Shown piece after piece: positions 25,606 to 32,881 of a DNA stretch of 36,425 bases. This DNA comes from Lachnospiraceae bacterium. Its GTDB lineage: Bacteria; Bacillota; Clostridia; Lachnospirales; Lachnospiraceae. Both the position numbers and the translations under genes were made by a program. The DNA lies in assembly GCA_016283775.1 (NCBI GenBank), contig JAEENL010000196.1, positions 1-36,425 of the forward strand. The letters run 5' to 3'. The notes under the pieces are model-generated. The model was given only the letters and a program-made list of their open reading frames with translations. It was not told where the DNA came from and did not search any database. How positions within the stretch are numbered: position 1 is the stretch's first letter; the number at the start of each line of letters is the position of its first letter.

Positions 25606-26076
25606 TCACTGCGTATTTTTTGATGTATTGCGACGTCGACAGTATGCTTTCCATATCAGGAAGCCGATCAGCGTGCCGAGGGCGACGCCGCAAAGGTCGA
25701 TCCAGACGTCGGTAAGCTGCGAACCGCGGCCGGTCAGCGCCTGCAGGCTTTCGTCCAGAAAGGCAGCGGTGAAGCCGAGGCTGAAGCTTTTGACGATTTG
25801 ATTGCGCAAGGTCAGAACGAGCAATGCGGCAAGTACCGTATACTCAAACACATGCGCCAGCTTGCGTACTGCGGCATGCGACAGCGGTTCGATCCCGAAA
25901 AAGGATGCGATCGGATTCAGGATCTTTTCCCGAAACCAGCCGCTTTCCTCTGCGGAGATGCTCTGCGGCAGCAGCGACTGTACAAAGATAAAGAGCAGTA
26001 CCAACGCTGTCGCAATCAGCAGAATGATTCGCTTGGTCGACAACCGCCGGATGCGCATACGCTCAGCCTGCGGCAT
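25606..26076 (-). CDS. VanZ-like membrane protein
   Basis: A 156-residue membrane protein with four predicted helices. The family pattern is visible: a first helix (IILLIATALVLLFIFVQSLL), then VRKLAHVFEYTVLAALLVLT with the conserved His and Glu, FLDESLQALTGRGSQLTDVW with a conserved Glu-x-x-Gln and Arg, and a last helix. VanZ proteins confer low-level teicoplanin resistance and other family members occur in surface-polymer loci, but their biochemical role is not established. The ATG at 26076 overlaps the dehydratase stop by 14 bases; an ATG at 26058, just after that stop, is equally possible. It interrupts the otherwise compact bacillosamine gene set. Confidence 0.85.
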   Translation of the reverse strand: MPQAERMRIRRLSTKRIILLIATALVLLFIFVQSLLPQSISAEESGWFREKILNPIASFFGIEPLSHAAVRKLAHVFEYTVLAALLVLTLRNQIVKSFSLGFTAAFLDESLQALTGRGSQLTDVWIDLCGVALGTLIGFLIWKAYCRRRNTSKNTQ

Positions 26077-28123
26077 GCATCTCGTCCGTTTCCGATTCGG
26101 CGGACGCGCCGAACACCTTGAGTGCCTGCGCGCCGGCTTTGGCCGGATGGTAGGTCGGCACCATGCCGATCAGAAGCTCCCGGATCCGGTCGTCGTTCGC
26201 GTAGGCTGCGCTCATCAGCATACTGAGATTCCTGAACAGCAAATCCTGATCGAACGCGATCGGCTTGCCGATGTGGATCAGCTCGTTCTCGGTCTTCTGC
26301 AAGCCTTCCGCATCCATGAGCTTTTCCTCATAGAGTTTCTCGCCGGGCCGCAGACCGGTGTACTTGATCTTGATGTCGACGTCCGGCTTCAGTCCTGCCT
26401 GCTTGATAAGGTTCCTTGCCAGCGTGTCGATCTTGACCGGGCTTCCCATATCCAGCACAAAGATCTCGCCGCCCTTTGCGTAGGTACCGGCGAGCATGAC
26501 GAGGCTCACCGCCTCCGGGATCGTCATGAAGTAGCGGATGACGTCCGGATGCGTGACGGTGACCGGCCCTCCGTGTTCGATCTGCTTCTTGAACAGCGGA
26601 ATGACCGAGCCGTTGCTGCCGAGCACGTTGCCGAACCGTACGGCGACAAACTCGGTCCGGATGCTTTGGAATACGCGGCCCGTGCCGTCCTTATCGGCGT
26701 TTTCGCAGCCCTCGTGTGTGAACAGCTGCGGGATCTCGCTCGCTCTTCCCGCCTTGATCTTGGCGTCAAAGCTTTGGATGATCATCTCGCACAGACGCTT
26801 GCTTGCGCCCATGACGTTGGTCGGGTTGACCGCCTTGTCCGTCGAGATCAGCACAAAACGCCCACAGCCGTGTACCATTGCCGCGTATGCGGTCTTATAC
26901 GTGCCGATGACGTTGTTCTTGATCGCCTCACACGGACTGGTCTCCATCAGCGGGACATGCTTATGCGCCGCCGCATGATAGACGATCTCCGGCCGGTATT
27001 CGTCGAACACCTTGAAGATCTTGCGGCTGTCGCGCACCGAGCCGATCAGCACGACCAGATCCAGCTGCGGGAAGCGTTCCTTGAGCTCCTGCTGGATGTC
27101 GTACGCGCTGTTTTCATAGATATCAAAGATGATGAGTTGCTTCGGGCCGTGCGCGGCGATCTGCCGACAAAGCTCGCTGCCGATCGACCCGCCGCCGCCG
27201 GTGACCAGCACCGTCTTTCCGTTGATGAAGGAATACACGCCGGAGAGATCGGGGCGGATCGGATCGCGGCCCAAAAGGTCCTCGACCGCAACGTCTTTCA
27301 TCGCGCTGACCGAAATCTGTCCGGAAATCAGCTGATACATGCCCGGAAGCTGCTTGAGCTCACACGCGGTCTCGCTGCAGATGGCGAGGATATCGCGCTT
27401 TTGCTCGGCCGTCGCGCTCGGGATCGCAAGATAGATCTTGTCGACGCGATACTTCTCGACTGCGGAGAGGATATCCTCGCGTCTGCCGACGATCGGAACG
27501 CCCTCCAGAAGACGCTTCTGCTTGTTCGGATCGTCGTCGATGATGCAGACAGCCACATCGTGCGTGCTCGGGTTCGCCACGATGTCGCGCAGGATCATCT
27601 GCCCGGCGTCGCCTGCGCCGATCAGCATCACACGGTTCCGCTCCGCCTGGATCTGCGCTTTCCGTTTGTTCCACTGATCGACCAGCCGGACAGACATGCG
27701 GATCCCCGTCAGCAGCGCCGCCTGCAGCAGTGCGCCGCCGAAATAATACGATACCGGCATGCGTCCGAAGATCAGGGTAACAGCGACGGCATACGCGGCT
27801 GAAAGCAGCACGGAAACGCCGAAGATCTTGACGATCTCTCGAAGGCCGATATAGCGCAGCAGCAGCCGATACAGCCGGAACGCCCAGATCACGAGCACGG
27901 ACGCCGCTGCATAGAATAGGATCGAATGCGAGAAGATGGTCCAGTATTCCGCAGGCGAAATCCTGGAGAAAGAAAAGTCAAAACGGAGCCAAAGCGCAAG
28001 AAAGTAGGAAAGCACGATCGCCACAAAGTCATAGACGCCCAATAAAGCGGGAATCAGGACCTTGCGCATGCCTGTCTGCTTATGCGGCTTTTCGCCGGTT
28101 TGTTTGTATACGTTTTCTTTCAT
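26063..28123 (-). CDS. UDP-GlcNAc 4,6-dehydratase, membrane type (PglF/CapD/EpsC-like)
   Basis: A 686-residue protein. Four membrane helices fill about residues 18-130, a first Rossmann domain follows (RVMLIGAGDAGQMILRDI), and the catalytic domain has TVLVTGGGGSIGSELCRQI and ISTDKAVNPTNVMGASKR. In this branch Thr-Asp-Lys acts in place of the usual Ser/Thr-Tyr-Lys set. The enzyme makes UDP-4-keto-6-deoxy-GlcNAc, the entry to diacetylbacillosamine, with PglE- and PglD-like genes downstream. The start at 28123 is chosen because ACGGAG precedes it; the frame is open upstream to an ATG at 28243 inside the LCP gene, but those residues are non-conserved arginine-rich read-through of that gene. One residual oddity is a longer C-terminal tail after FRNLSMLMS. 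Confidence 0.93.
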   Translation of the reverse strand: MKENVYKQTGEKPHKQTGMRKVLIPALLGVYDFVAIVLSYFLALWLRFDFSFSRISPAEYWTIFSHSILFYAAASVLVIWAFRLYRLLLRYIGLREIVKIFGVSVLLSAAYAVAVTLIFGRMPVSYYFGGALLQAALLTGIRMSVRLVDQWNKRKAQIQAERNRVMLIGAGDAGQMILRDIVANPSTHDVAVCIIDDDPNKQKRLLEGVPIVGRREDILSAVEKYRVDKIYLAIPSATAEQKRDILAICSETACELKQLPGMYQLISGQISVSAMKDVAVEDLLGRDPIRPDLSGVYSFINGKTVLVTGGGGSIGSELCRQIAAHGPKQLIIFDIYENSAYDIQQELKERFPQLDLVVLIGSVRDSRKIFKVFDEYRPEIVYHAAAHKHVPLMETSPCEAIKNNVIGTYKTAYAAMVHGCGRFVLISTDKAVNPTNVMGASKRLCEMIIQSFDAKIKAGRASEIPQLFTHEGCENADKDGTGRVFQSIRTEFVAVRFGNVLGSNGSVIPLFKKQIEHGGPVTVTHPDVIRYFMTIPEAVSLVMLAGTYAKGGEIFVLDMGSPVKIDTLARNLIKQAGLKPDVDIKIKYTGLRPGEKLYEEKLMDAEGLQKTENELIHIGKPIAFDQDLLFRNLSMLMSAAYANDDRIRELLIGMVPTYHPAKAGAQALKVFGASAESETDEMHAAG

Positions 28124-28170
28124 TCTGATACTCCGTACGGTCGAGCCGAACGCTGCGGGATGCGATCCCC

Positions 28171-29754
28171 TCAGCGGAAGTCGACGTAAACCTCGTTGAT
28201 ATCGCTGTTTTTCTCCGACCAGCCGGAACTGCCGCGATCCCAATTCGGTCTCACGGGGTTCCCGAACGCTTCGTTCAGAGCATTCGCCGAATCTCTCAGT
28301 TTTGCTTCAAGATTCTTCAGTCCGCGGTACATCTCGCTGCGCTCGTTGTATTCGTCTTCGGTCAGCTTTACGGTGGCGTCATAGTGCCTCTGCGTCCACT
28401 GATCCGTATAATCAAACAGTGTCTGAAGGTCCTGCATGTCCTGCCAGCATGCGGCGTACGCCGCTTTCTGCGCTTCGCTCATCGGCGTTTTTTCCGCCGC
28501 TTCGTGCGCCTCGTTCAGGATCCGCTTTGCGATCGTCAGATGCTGGATCGCGCGGAACCCGCTGTCATGCAAAAATATTTCGTACACGCGCGAATTGACG
28601 CCGATCGGTTCCGCTTCGATTCCGTACACTTCTCTGAGCATGTCGATGCGCGCCTGCTGGTCGATGAAGCAGAACGACCAGTCGTACGCCAGACCCATCT
28701 TGCCCTGAATGCTGTAGGTTTTGATGCTGTCCGGGTTGATGCCCCTGGCAAAATTCACAAGCGCCGCAGTCTGCGAAAGGCTGGTATTTGTGTAGACGTT
28801 GTCGCCCATGGTTTTCAGCAGATCGGGGATCATCGAAAGCTTCCCTTCCTGCTTCAGCTTTTTGAAGATCGCGACCAGCATCTTGCGCTGACGCGCGGTG
28901 CGGTCCGAATCGCGGCCGCTGGCGGTTTTTCGCATTCGCATATATGCCATCACGCCCTGTCCGTCCAGATGACGTTTCCCGGGTGAGATTCTGCGCCCGT
29001 CAAGTGTGATCAGTTTGATATCCACATCAAAATCGATCCCGCCGATCATATCGACCAGATCGATCAGCGCCTGAAAATCGACGCCGTAGTAATACGGGAT
29101 CGAAACGCCGCCCAGCCATTCCTCCGCCGTACGGCACGACAGCTCAAACCCCGCCTTCGGATTCTCCATGCCGCCGCCGACGTTGAAAACGCCGTTGAAC
29201 TTGTAGAAGCCCCTATAGCCCGGCACGGTCGTCAGACAGTCGCGCGCAATGGAGATCAGACTCATTTCATTTGTATCAAAGTTGATTGCAAGGACCAGAT
29301 TCGCATCCGTATGCGGCATGGTTCCGCTGGTTGACGATCCGTTTTCATACGCATCGATGCCGAACAGCGCGATGTTGACGATGCCGAGCGACTCATCCGG
29401 ATCCGGCTGTGCGGATCCCTCCGGCAGCGTCGGCGTTGCAGCCGGCGCAAGCGTCGGCATCGGCGTCGTATCGGGTTCTCTGCTCGGCAGATACTGCTCG
29501 ATTTCAATCATCGGTGTTTCCGCAGGCTTTGCCGTCGCGGTCATACGGACGGACGACGAGAAGAATGCGCCCGGATGCTTCAGAATGAACCAAATATAGA
29601 TCCCGCCGCCGATCAGCGCGGCAAGCAGTACGCCGAGAACGGACCACAAAATGATCCGTTTGACCTTGGACTTTTTCCGTTTCTTTCCCTTGCGTCCTTC
29701 CGGCTCAAAGCCGAGATCCGTTTCCGGGGTGATCGTTTTTTCTTGTTCTTCCAT
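28171..29754 (-). CDS. LCP (LytR-CpsA-Psr) family polymer attachment enzyme
   Basis: A 527-residue type II membrane protein: a basic cytoplasmic head (RKGKKRKKSKVKR), one membrane helix at about residues 34-57, a Pro/Thr-rich linker at about 75-120 (TTPMPTLAPAATPTLPEGSA), then the LCP domain with VNIALFGIDAYENG, TDANLVLAINFDTNEMSLIS and SIARD. The arginines that bind the lipid pyrophosphate are in DSDRTARQRKMLVA. LCP enzymes move the polymer from undecaprenyl pyrophosphate to peptidoglycan. The helical C-terminal extension of about 150 residues, rich in Glu, Ala and Tyr, is longer than in most members. The gene is GC-rich and sits between the kinase fusion and the dehydratase; a 171-base gap separates it from the former. 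Confidence 0.92.
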   Translation of the reverse strand: MEEQEKTITPETDLGFEPEGRKGKKRKKSKVKRIILWSVLGVLLAALIGGGIYIWFILKHPGAFFSSSVRMTATAKPAETPMIEIEQYLPSREPDTTPMPTLAPAATPTLPEGSAQPDPDESLGIVNIALFGIDAYENGSSTSGTMPHTDANLVLAINFDTNEMSLISIARDCLTTVPGYRGFYKFNGVFNVGGGMENPKAGFELSCRTAEEWLGGVSIPYYYGVDFQALIDLVDMIGGIDFDVDIKLITLDGRRISPGKRHLDGQGVMAYMRMRKTASGRDSDRTARQRKMLVAIFKKLKQEGKLSMIPDLLKTMGDNVYTNTSLSQTAALVNFARGINPDSIKTYSIQGKMGLAYDWSFCFIDQQARIDMLREVYGIEAEPIGVNSRVYEIFLHDSGFRAIQHLTIAKRILNEAHEAAEKTPMSEAQKAAYAACWQDMQDLQTLFDYTDQWTQRHYDATVKLTEDEYNERSEMYRGLKNLEAKLRDSANALNEAFGNPVRPNWDRGSSGWSEKNSDINEVYVDFR

Positions 29755-29925
29755 TGTTGTTCCTCCCGATTTGTGGAATCACAGCCTGTTTTTTCGTTGC
29801 CTTCGGCATGCGACGCGCAAAATGCGCCTCACATTGTCCAAACACGCTGTGTTCGACCGTCCGATCGCGGGGCGGCTATGGCCGCGCACCGCTCGCCTCG
29901 GTCTCTTTTCTCCCCCCGGTTTTGC

Positions 29926-31467
29926 TTACAACAGAGTGGAAAGGCGCAGCTCCGTTTCCTGCATCACAGCCTTCCATTCCTCCGGATACCGCTGCTTTAC
30001 GGCATCCCATTCCGTATAGCCGACCTTCGTGCCGTGAATATCGCTTCCGAGCGCGACGACCTTGCCCTGCCGCATCCACTCGCGCAGATACCCGCTCGGC
30101 AGATGCTTGGTTAGCGCAGAGACGTTCACCTGCGCCTTGACATTCTCAAATCCGAGCAGCGTTTCGACCTGCTCGCGTTCATAGCGGTCCACATGGGCGA
30201 GCACAATGCGCAGATCCTGCCGCTCGCTCAGCGCCTCGACGGACGCGATCAGCTGATCCGACCAATGCGTGAACGGCATTTCGAGAAGCAGGATGCGCGT
30301 CCCCATCAGGCAGAGATCCTCGATATGCGGCAGCTTTTCGATGCCCTCGAACGCGAGCACCTCTGCGCCGAGCAGGATCTTCGGATCGTCCGGCTGAAGC
30401 TGTTTCTTGAGCTGCAGCCAGCAGCGTGCGCGGCTTTCCAAAAAGTCCTCCACGGACGTCTTCTGACCGTAGAAATGCGATGTCGCGCAGATAACGTCCA
30501 CACCCGCCTTCTTCGCAAGCGCGATCTGCTTCAACGAGGTCTCCAGTCCGTCGCTTCCGTGATCGCAGCCCGGGAGAATGTGCGCATGGAAATCGATCTC
30601 CGTGCTGCTGACGTTCTTCTGCGGCTTTCTGGTCTTGGATGCGCTGCCGAAGTCCGGATTGTAGCCGTACCGGTACTCGGACTGATTCCCGCTCTTATAG
30701 CCGTACTTGTAGCCGTATTTATAGCCGTACTTATAGCCGTACCTGTAGCCGTACTTGCCGCTCTGCTTGAGATTCAGGTCGTTGATGACGACGCCGCTGA
30801 TACGGCTGCCCGCGCTTTGCAGCGTCGACTCGGCCTCCGCAAGATCCCTCTGCTTTGTAATAGAGGATCGCACGACCAGCACCATGCCGTCCACCAGCCG
30901 CGAGATGATCTGCGCGTCTGCGACCTCATTGATCGGCGGCGTGTCGAGGATGATATAATCGTACTGCCGGCGGAAGCCCGCGATCGCGTTCTGGAACGAT
31001 GCGGACGCAAGCATCTCGGACGGGTTCGGCGGGATCTTGCCGCAGCAGATGATCGACAGCGGAAGCCCCTCCACGCTGTAAACGTTGCACACGTCCACCT
31101 TGGCGATCAGATCGCTCAGACCGTTTTTGGTATGGATGCGCCAGAGTCGTGCGACATTCGGCTTACGCATGTCGCAGTCGATCAGGAGCGTGCGCTTGCC
31201 GAGCATCGCAAACGAAACCGCAACGTTGGACGCCGTCAGGCTCTTGCCCTCGGACGGGTTCGCGCTCGTGACGCCGAACACCTTGCAGCCGCGGTCGTCC
31301 ATCGACGCGACGCTGTACATCAGATTCGTTCGAAGCTGTACATACGCTTCGCGGATCGCAAACGCGCTGTCCTGGGTCAGCAGCTTCTTGCGGTTTTCAC
31401 GGATCTGCGAACGTTCCTCCTGCCTGCGGTTTGCGGCGTTGTTCTTTTTCCCGAATGGCTTATTCAT
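29926..31467 (-). CDS. Fusion of CpsD-type tyrosine kinase and CpsB-type PHP tyrosine phosphatase
   Basis: A single 513-residue frame holds two enzymes usually made as separate proteins. Residues about 30-235 are a BY-kinase: Walker A TSANPSEGKS (67-76), Walker A' LLIDCDMRKP (94-103) and Walker B IILDTPP (172-178). Residues about 239-269 form a tyrosine-rich stretch with 13 tyrosines, mostly (K/R)YGY units, equal to the autophosphorylation tail of CpsD. Residues about 290-513 are a PHP-domain phosphatase: FHAHILPGCDHGSD (293-306), HFYG (331), GAEV (367), LAHVDRYE (423) and GSDIHG (474), the metal ligands of CpsB/YwqE. So the kinase tail is the linker between kinase and phosphatase. It overlaps the CpsC-like gene by 8 bases. 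No frameshift or internal start explains the fusion. It likely regulates polymer length and export by phosphorylation cycling. Confidence 0.93.
   Translation of the reverse strand: MNKPFGKKNNAANRRQEERSQIRENRKKLLTQDSAFAIREAYVQLRTNLMYSVASMDDRGCKVFGVTSANPSEGKSLTASNVAVSFAMLGKRTLLIDCDMRKPNVARLWRIHTKNGLSDLIAKVDVCNVYSVEGLPLSIICCGKIPPNPSEMLASASFQNAIAGFRRQYDYIILDTPPINEVADAQIISRLVDGMVLVVRSSITKQRDLAEAESTLQSAGSRISGVVINDLNLKQSGKYGYRYGYKYGYKYGYKYGYKSGNQSEYRYGYNPDFGSASKTRKPQKNVSSTEIDFHAHILPGCDHGSDGLETSLKQIALAKKAGVDVICATSHFYGQKTSVEDFLESRARCWLQLKKQLQPDDPKILLGAEVLAFEGIEKLPHIEDLCLMGTRILLLEMPFTHWSDQLIASVEALSERQDLRIVLAHVDRYEREQVETLLGFENVKAQVNVSALTKHLPSGYLREWMRQGKVVALGSDIHGTKVGYTEWDAVKQRYPEEWKAVMQETELRLSTLL
30661..30753 (-). 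repeat. Tandem short repeats encoding the tyrosine cluster
   Basis: Units of 12 bases built on TACGGCTATAAG and variants (coding strand) recur through this stretch and encode repeated YGYK/YGYR, giving 13 tyrosines. Third-position variation between units shows the repeat is not very recent throughout, but units in the middle differ by one or two bases, so slippage could change the number of tyrosines. Confidence 0.85.
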
Positions 31468-32245
31468 TGATGATTTCCTCCCGCAGCGAGACTTCCCAGG
31501 GCGTGACCTGATTGCTTCCGACGTCGATCATCGGGACCGTGCCGATCACCGGACAGCGGCTGACCTTCTGCACCTCTTCCGAGGTATAGATCGTGGTGTC
31601 CAGATATGCCTTCATCACAAAGAAGACAGCGGCAAGCACCGCACCGGCAAGGAAGCCGATGATAACGTTTCGGGTGAGGCTCGGACTGGAATGCGTCTTC
31701 GGCACCGTCGCATAGTCGACGATCTGCACGTCGCCCGCCTTCGTAATGCGGATGATCTCCGGTCCTGCGTATTTTGCGAACGTATTGGCGATGTCCGCAG
31801 AAAGGACCGGGTCGACCGTCTTGACGTCCACCTGGATCAGCTTCGTTCCGTTCGGAACGGAAACCGAAGTCATTCTCGCTATCGAGGCTGCCGAAATATT
31901 ATATTTCGCATGCTCCGGATGCTCCGCATTGAAATGCTCCGCGATCACGTCGAGAACCGAATTGCTCTTGACGATGACCTGATATGTCTTGATCAGGTTG
32001 TCCGCCGCAACCAATTCACTGTTGGTGACCGTGCCGGACGCCTGATTCTGCTCCGTGACCGTGCTGATATACATCGAGACGGACGCGGTGTATTTCTTTT
32101 TGATTGCAAAGCGCGTAAAGAGTCCGATCACCAGCGCGGCGATGATCCCTGCAGCCGCGATCCAGATCCATTTCGAGAGCAGGATCTGAAACACATCCCT
32201 CAGATTGATTTCGACTTCGTTTTTGTCCCTTCTCACCTGTTCCAA
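31460..32245 (-). CDS. CpsC/Wzz-type chain-length determinant and kinase activator
   Basis: A 261-residue membrane protein. Two helices, at about residues 26-48 and 190-212, enclose an extracellular domain; the N-terminal motif EVEINLRDVFQILLSKW is the Wzz (PF02706) start. The external domain contains KTYQVIVKSNSVLDVIAE and KLIQVDVKTVDPVLSADIAN, typical of CpsC/CapA. The C-terminal cytoplasmic tail (LDTTIYTSEEVQKVSRCPVIG) is the part that activates the kinase in such systems. The start is TTG: no ATG is available before the conserved motif, and AGGAAAGG lies upstream. First gene of the operon, overlapping the kinase fusion by 8 bases. The weak start codon could limit the kinase activator level. 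Confidence 0.9.
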   Translation of the reverse strand: MEQVRRDKNEVEINLRDVFQILLSKWIWIAAAGIIAALVIGLFTRFAIKKKYTASVSMYISTVTEQNQASGTVTNSELVAADNLIKTYQVIVKSNSVLDVIAEHFNAEHPEHAKYNISAASIARMTSVSVPNGTKLIQVDVKTVDPVLSADIANTFAKYAGPEIIRITKAGDVQIVDYATVPKTHSSPSLTRNVIIGFLAGAVLAAVFFVMKAYLDTTIYTSEEVQKVSRCPVIGTVPMIDVGSNQVTPWEVSLREEIINE

Positions 32246-32385
32246 GGTCTTTTCCTTTCCTGAAGAAGCGTTCGCGCACTCCTTCTATAATATATTGGTT
32301 TTGATCGCCATTTCTGCGAGTGTTCCCGCGAAATATCGGCATGCCGGTAATAAGGGCATAGCACGACATATTATATGACCATATC

Positions 32386-32414
32386 ATTATACAACAGCGA
32401 TCTGCCGCCGTCAA
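32386..32414 (-). promoter_or_regulatory. Sigma-A-type promoter of the polysaccharide operon
   Basis: On the minus strand TTGACG (-35), a 17-base spacer and TATAAT (-10) form an almost perfect vegetative promoter. Transcription would begin near 32379, leaving a leader of about 130 bases before the TTG start of the CpsC-like gene. A second TATAAT lies about 17 bases downstream without a convincing -35 box. The leader shows no strong terminator or recognised riboswitch. Confidence 0.8.
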
Positions 32415-32419
32415 GCAAA

Positions 32420-32838
32420 CTGCGACAATAAAAAGAAGTACAAATTAGGCGAATTTCCAAAAGCAGGCGGGAAATCTGTCGAATTGCGTTTGCATACGAA
32501 GGGTTTTTCTGCATAATCCGGCCGTCGATTGCTGTTTTTCTGTCAAAAAAGCGATCGTTTCCGACAGCAGATCGCGCGATCGCCGGCAGGAGCAATGCGC
32601 GGCTGACGCCGCTCCCTCATCCGTCGCTCCTTCGTCGCGCCACCTTTCCCAATGGCCTCACATGGTCGCAGTGCGTCGCTGTCCATTTCGCTTCGCTTCA
32701 TTACAGAGGTGGATCGCACGCTTCCCGCGCGTACCATGCTGCCTTCAACTCTCTGTTTCGGTCGCACCTTACCTCGCTTCTCCTCGCACAGCGAGCGCTC
32801 GGCTCCGTGCCCCCTCAAGGGGAAGGCTTTTGGGAGCG
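32420..32838. other. Intergenic region with repeat-like sequence
   Basis: No gene is supported in these 400 bases. The left part (about 32420-32590) is ordinary spacer upstream of the promoter. From about 32605 to 32838 the sequence (CCTCATCCGTCGCTCCTTCG near one end and CCCCCTCAAGGGGAAGGCTT near the other) resembles the dispersed noncoding repeats I know from many gut Clostridia genomes. The short arm CCCCTCAAGGGG is itself palindromic-like. The repeat call rests on memory of the type, not on a second copy in this window. Confidence 0.45.
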
Positions 32839-32866
32839 CAAAAACAGGACCGCCGGAGCGGTCCTG
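32839..32866 (-). terminator. Rho-independent terminator of the secreted modular protein gene
   Basis: On the minus strand CAGGACCGC pairs perfectly with GCGGTCCTG around a TCCG loop, and TTTTTG follows. It starts about 16 bases after the stop codon of the gene. Strong nine-base GC-rich stem. Confidence 0.9.
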
Positions 32867-32881
32867 CTTGTGCTTTTGGAA

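Noticed and set aside
25802-27802. Plus-strand open frame of 666 codons opposite the VanZ-like and dehydratase genes
   Set aside because: The opposite strand has unmistakable PglF and VanZ motifs; this frame is an Arg/His/Asp-rich shadow of low stop density.
30661-30753. Short regular repeats that could suggest a CRISPR array
   Set aside because: Units are 12 bases without spacers and lie in frame within a coding tyrosine cluster.
30193-31470. Plus-strand open frame of 425 codons opposite the kinase fusion
   Set aside because: Shadow of the kinase-phosphatase gene; the Val/Ala repeats in it are the tyrosine repeat read backwards.
32246-32380. Antitermination RNA (EAR-like) or riboswitch in the operon leader
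   Set aside because: The leader is only about 130 bases, with no strong nested stems or terminator that I can identify.
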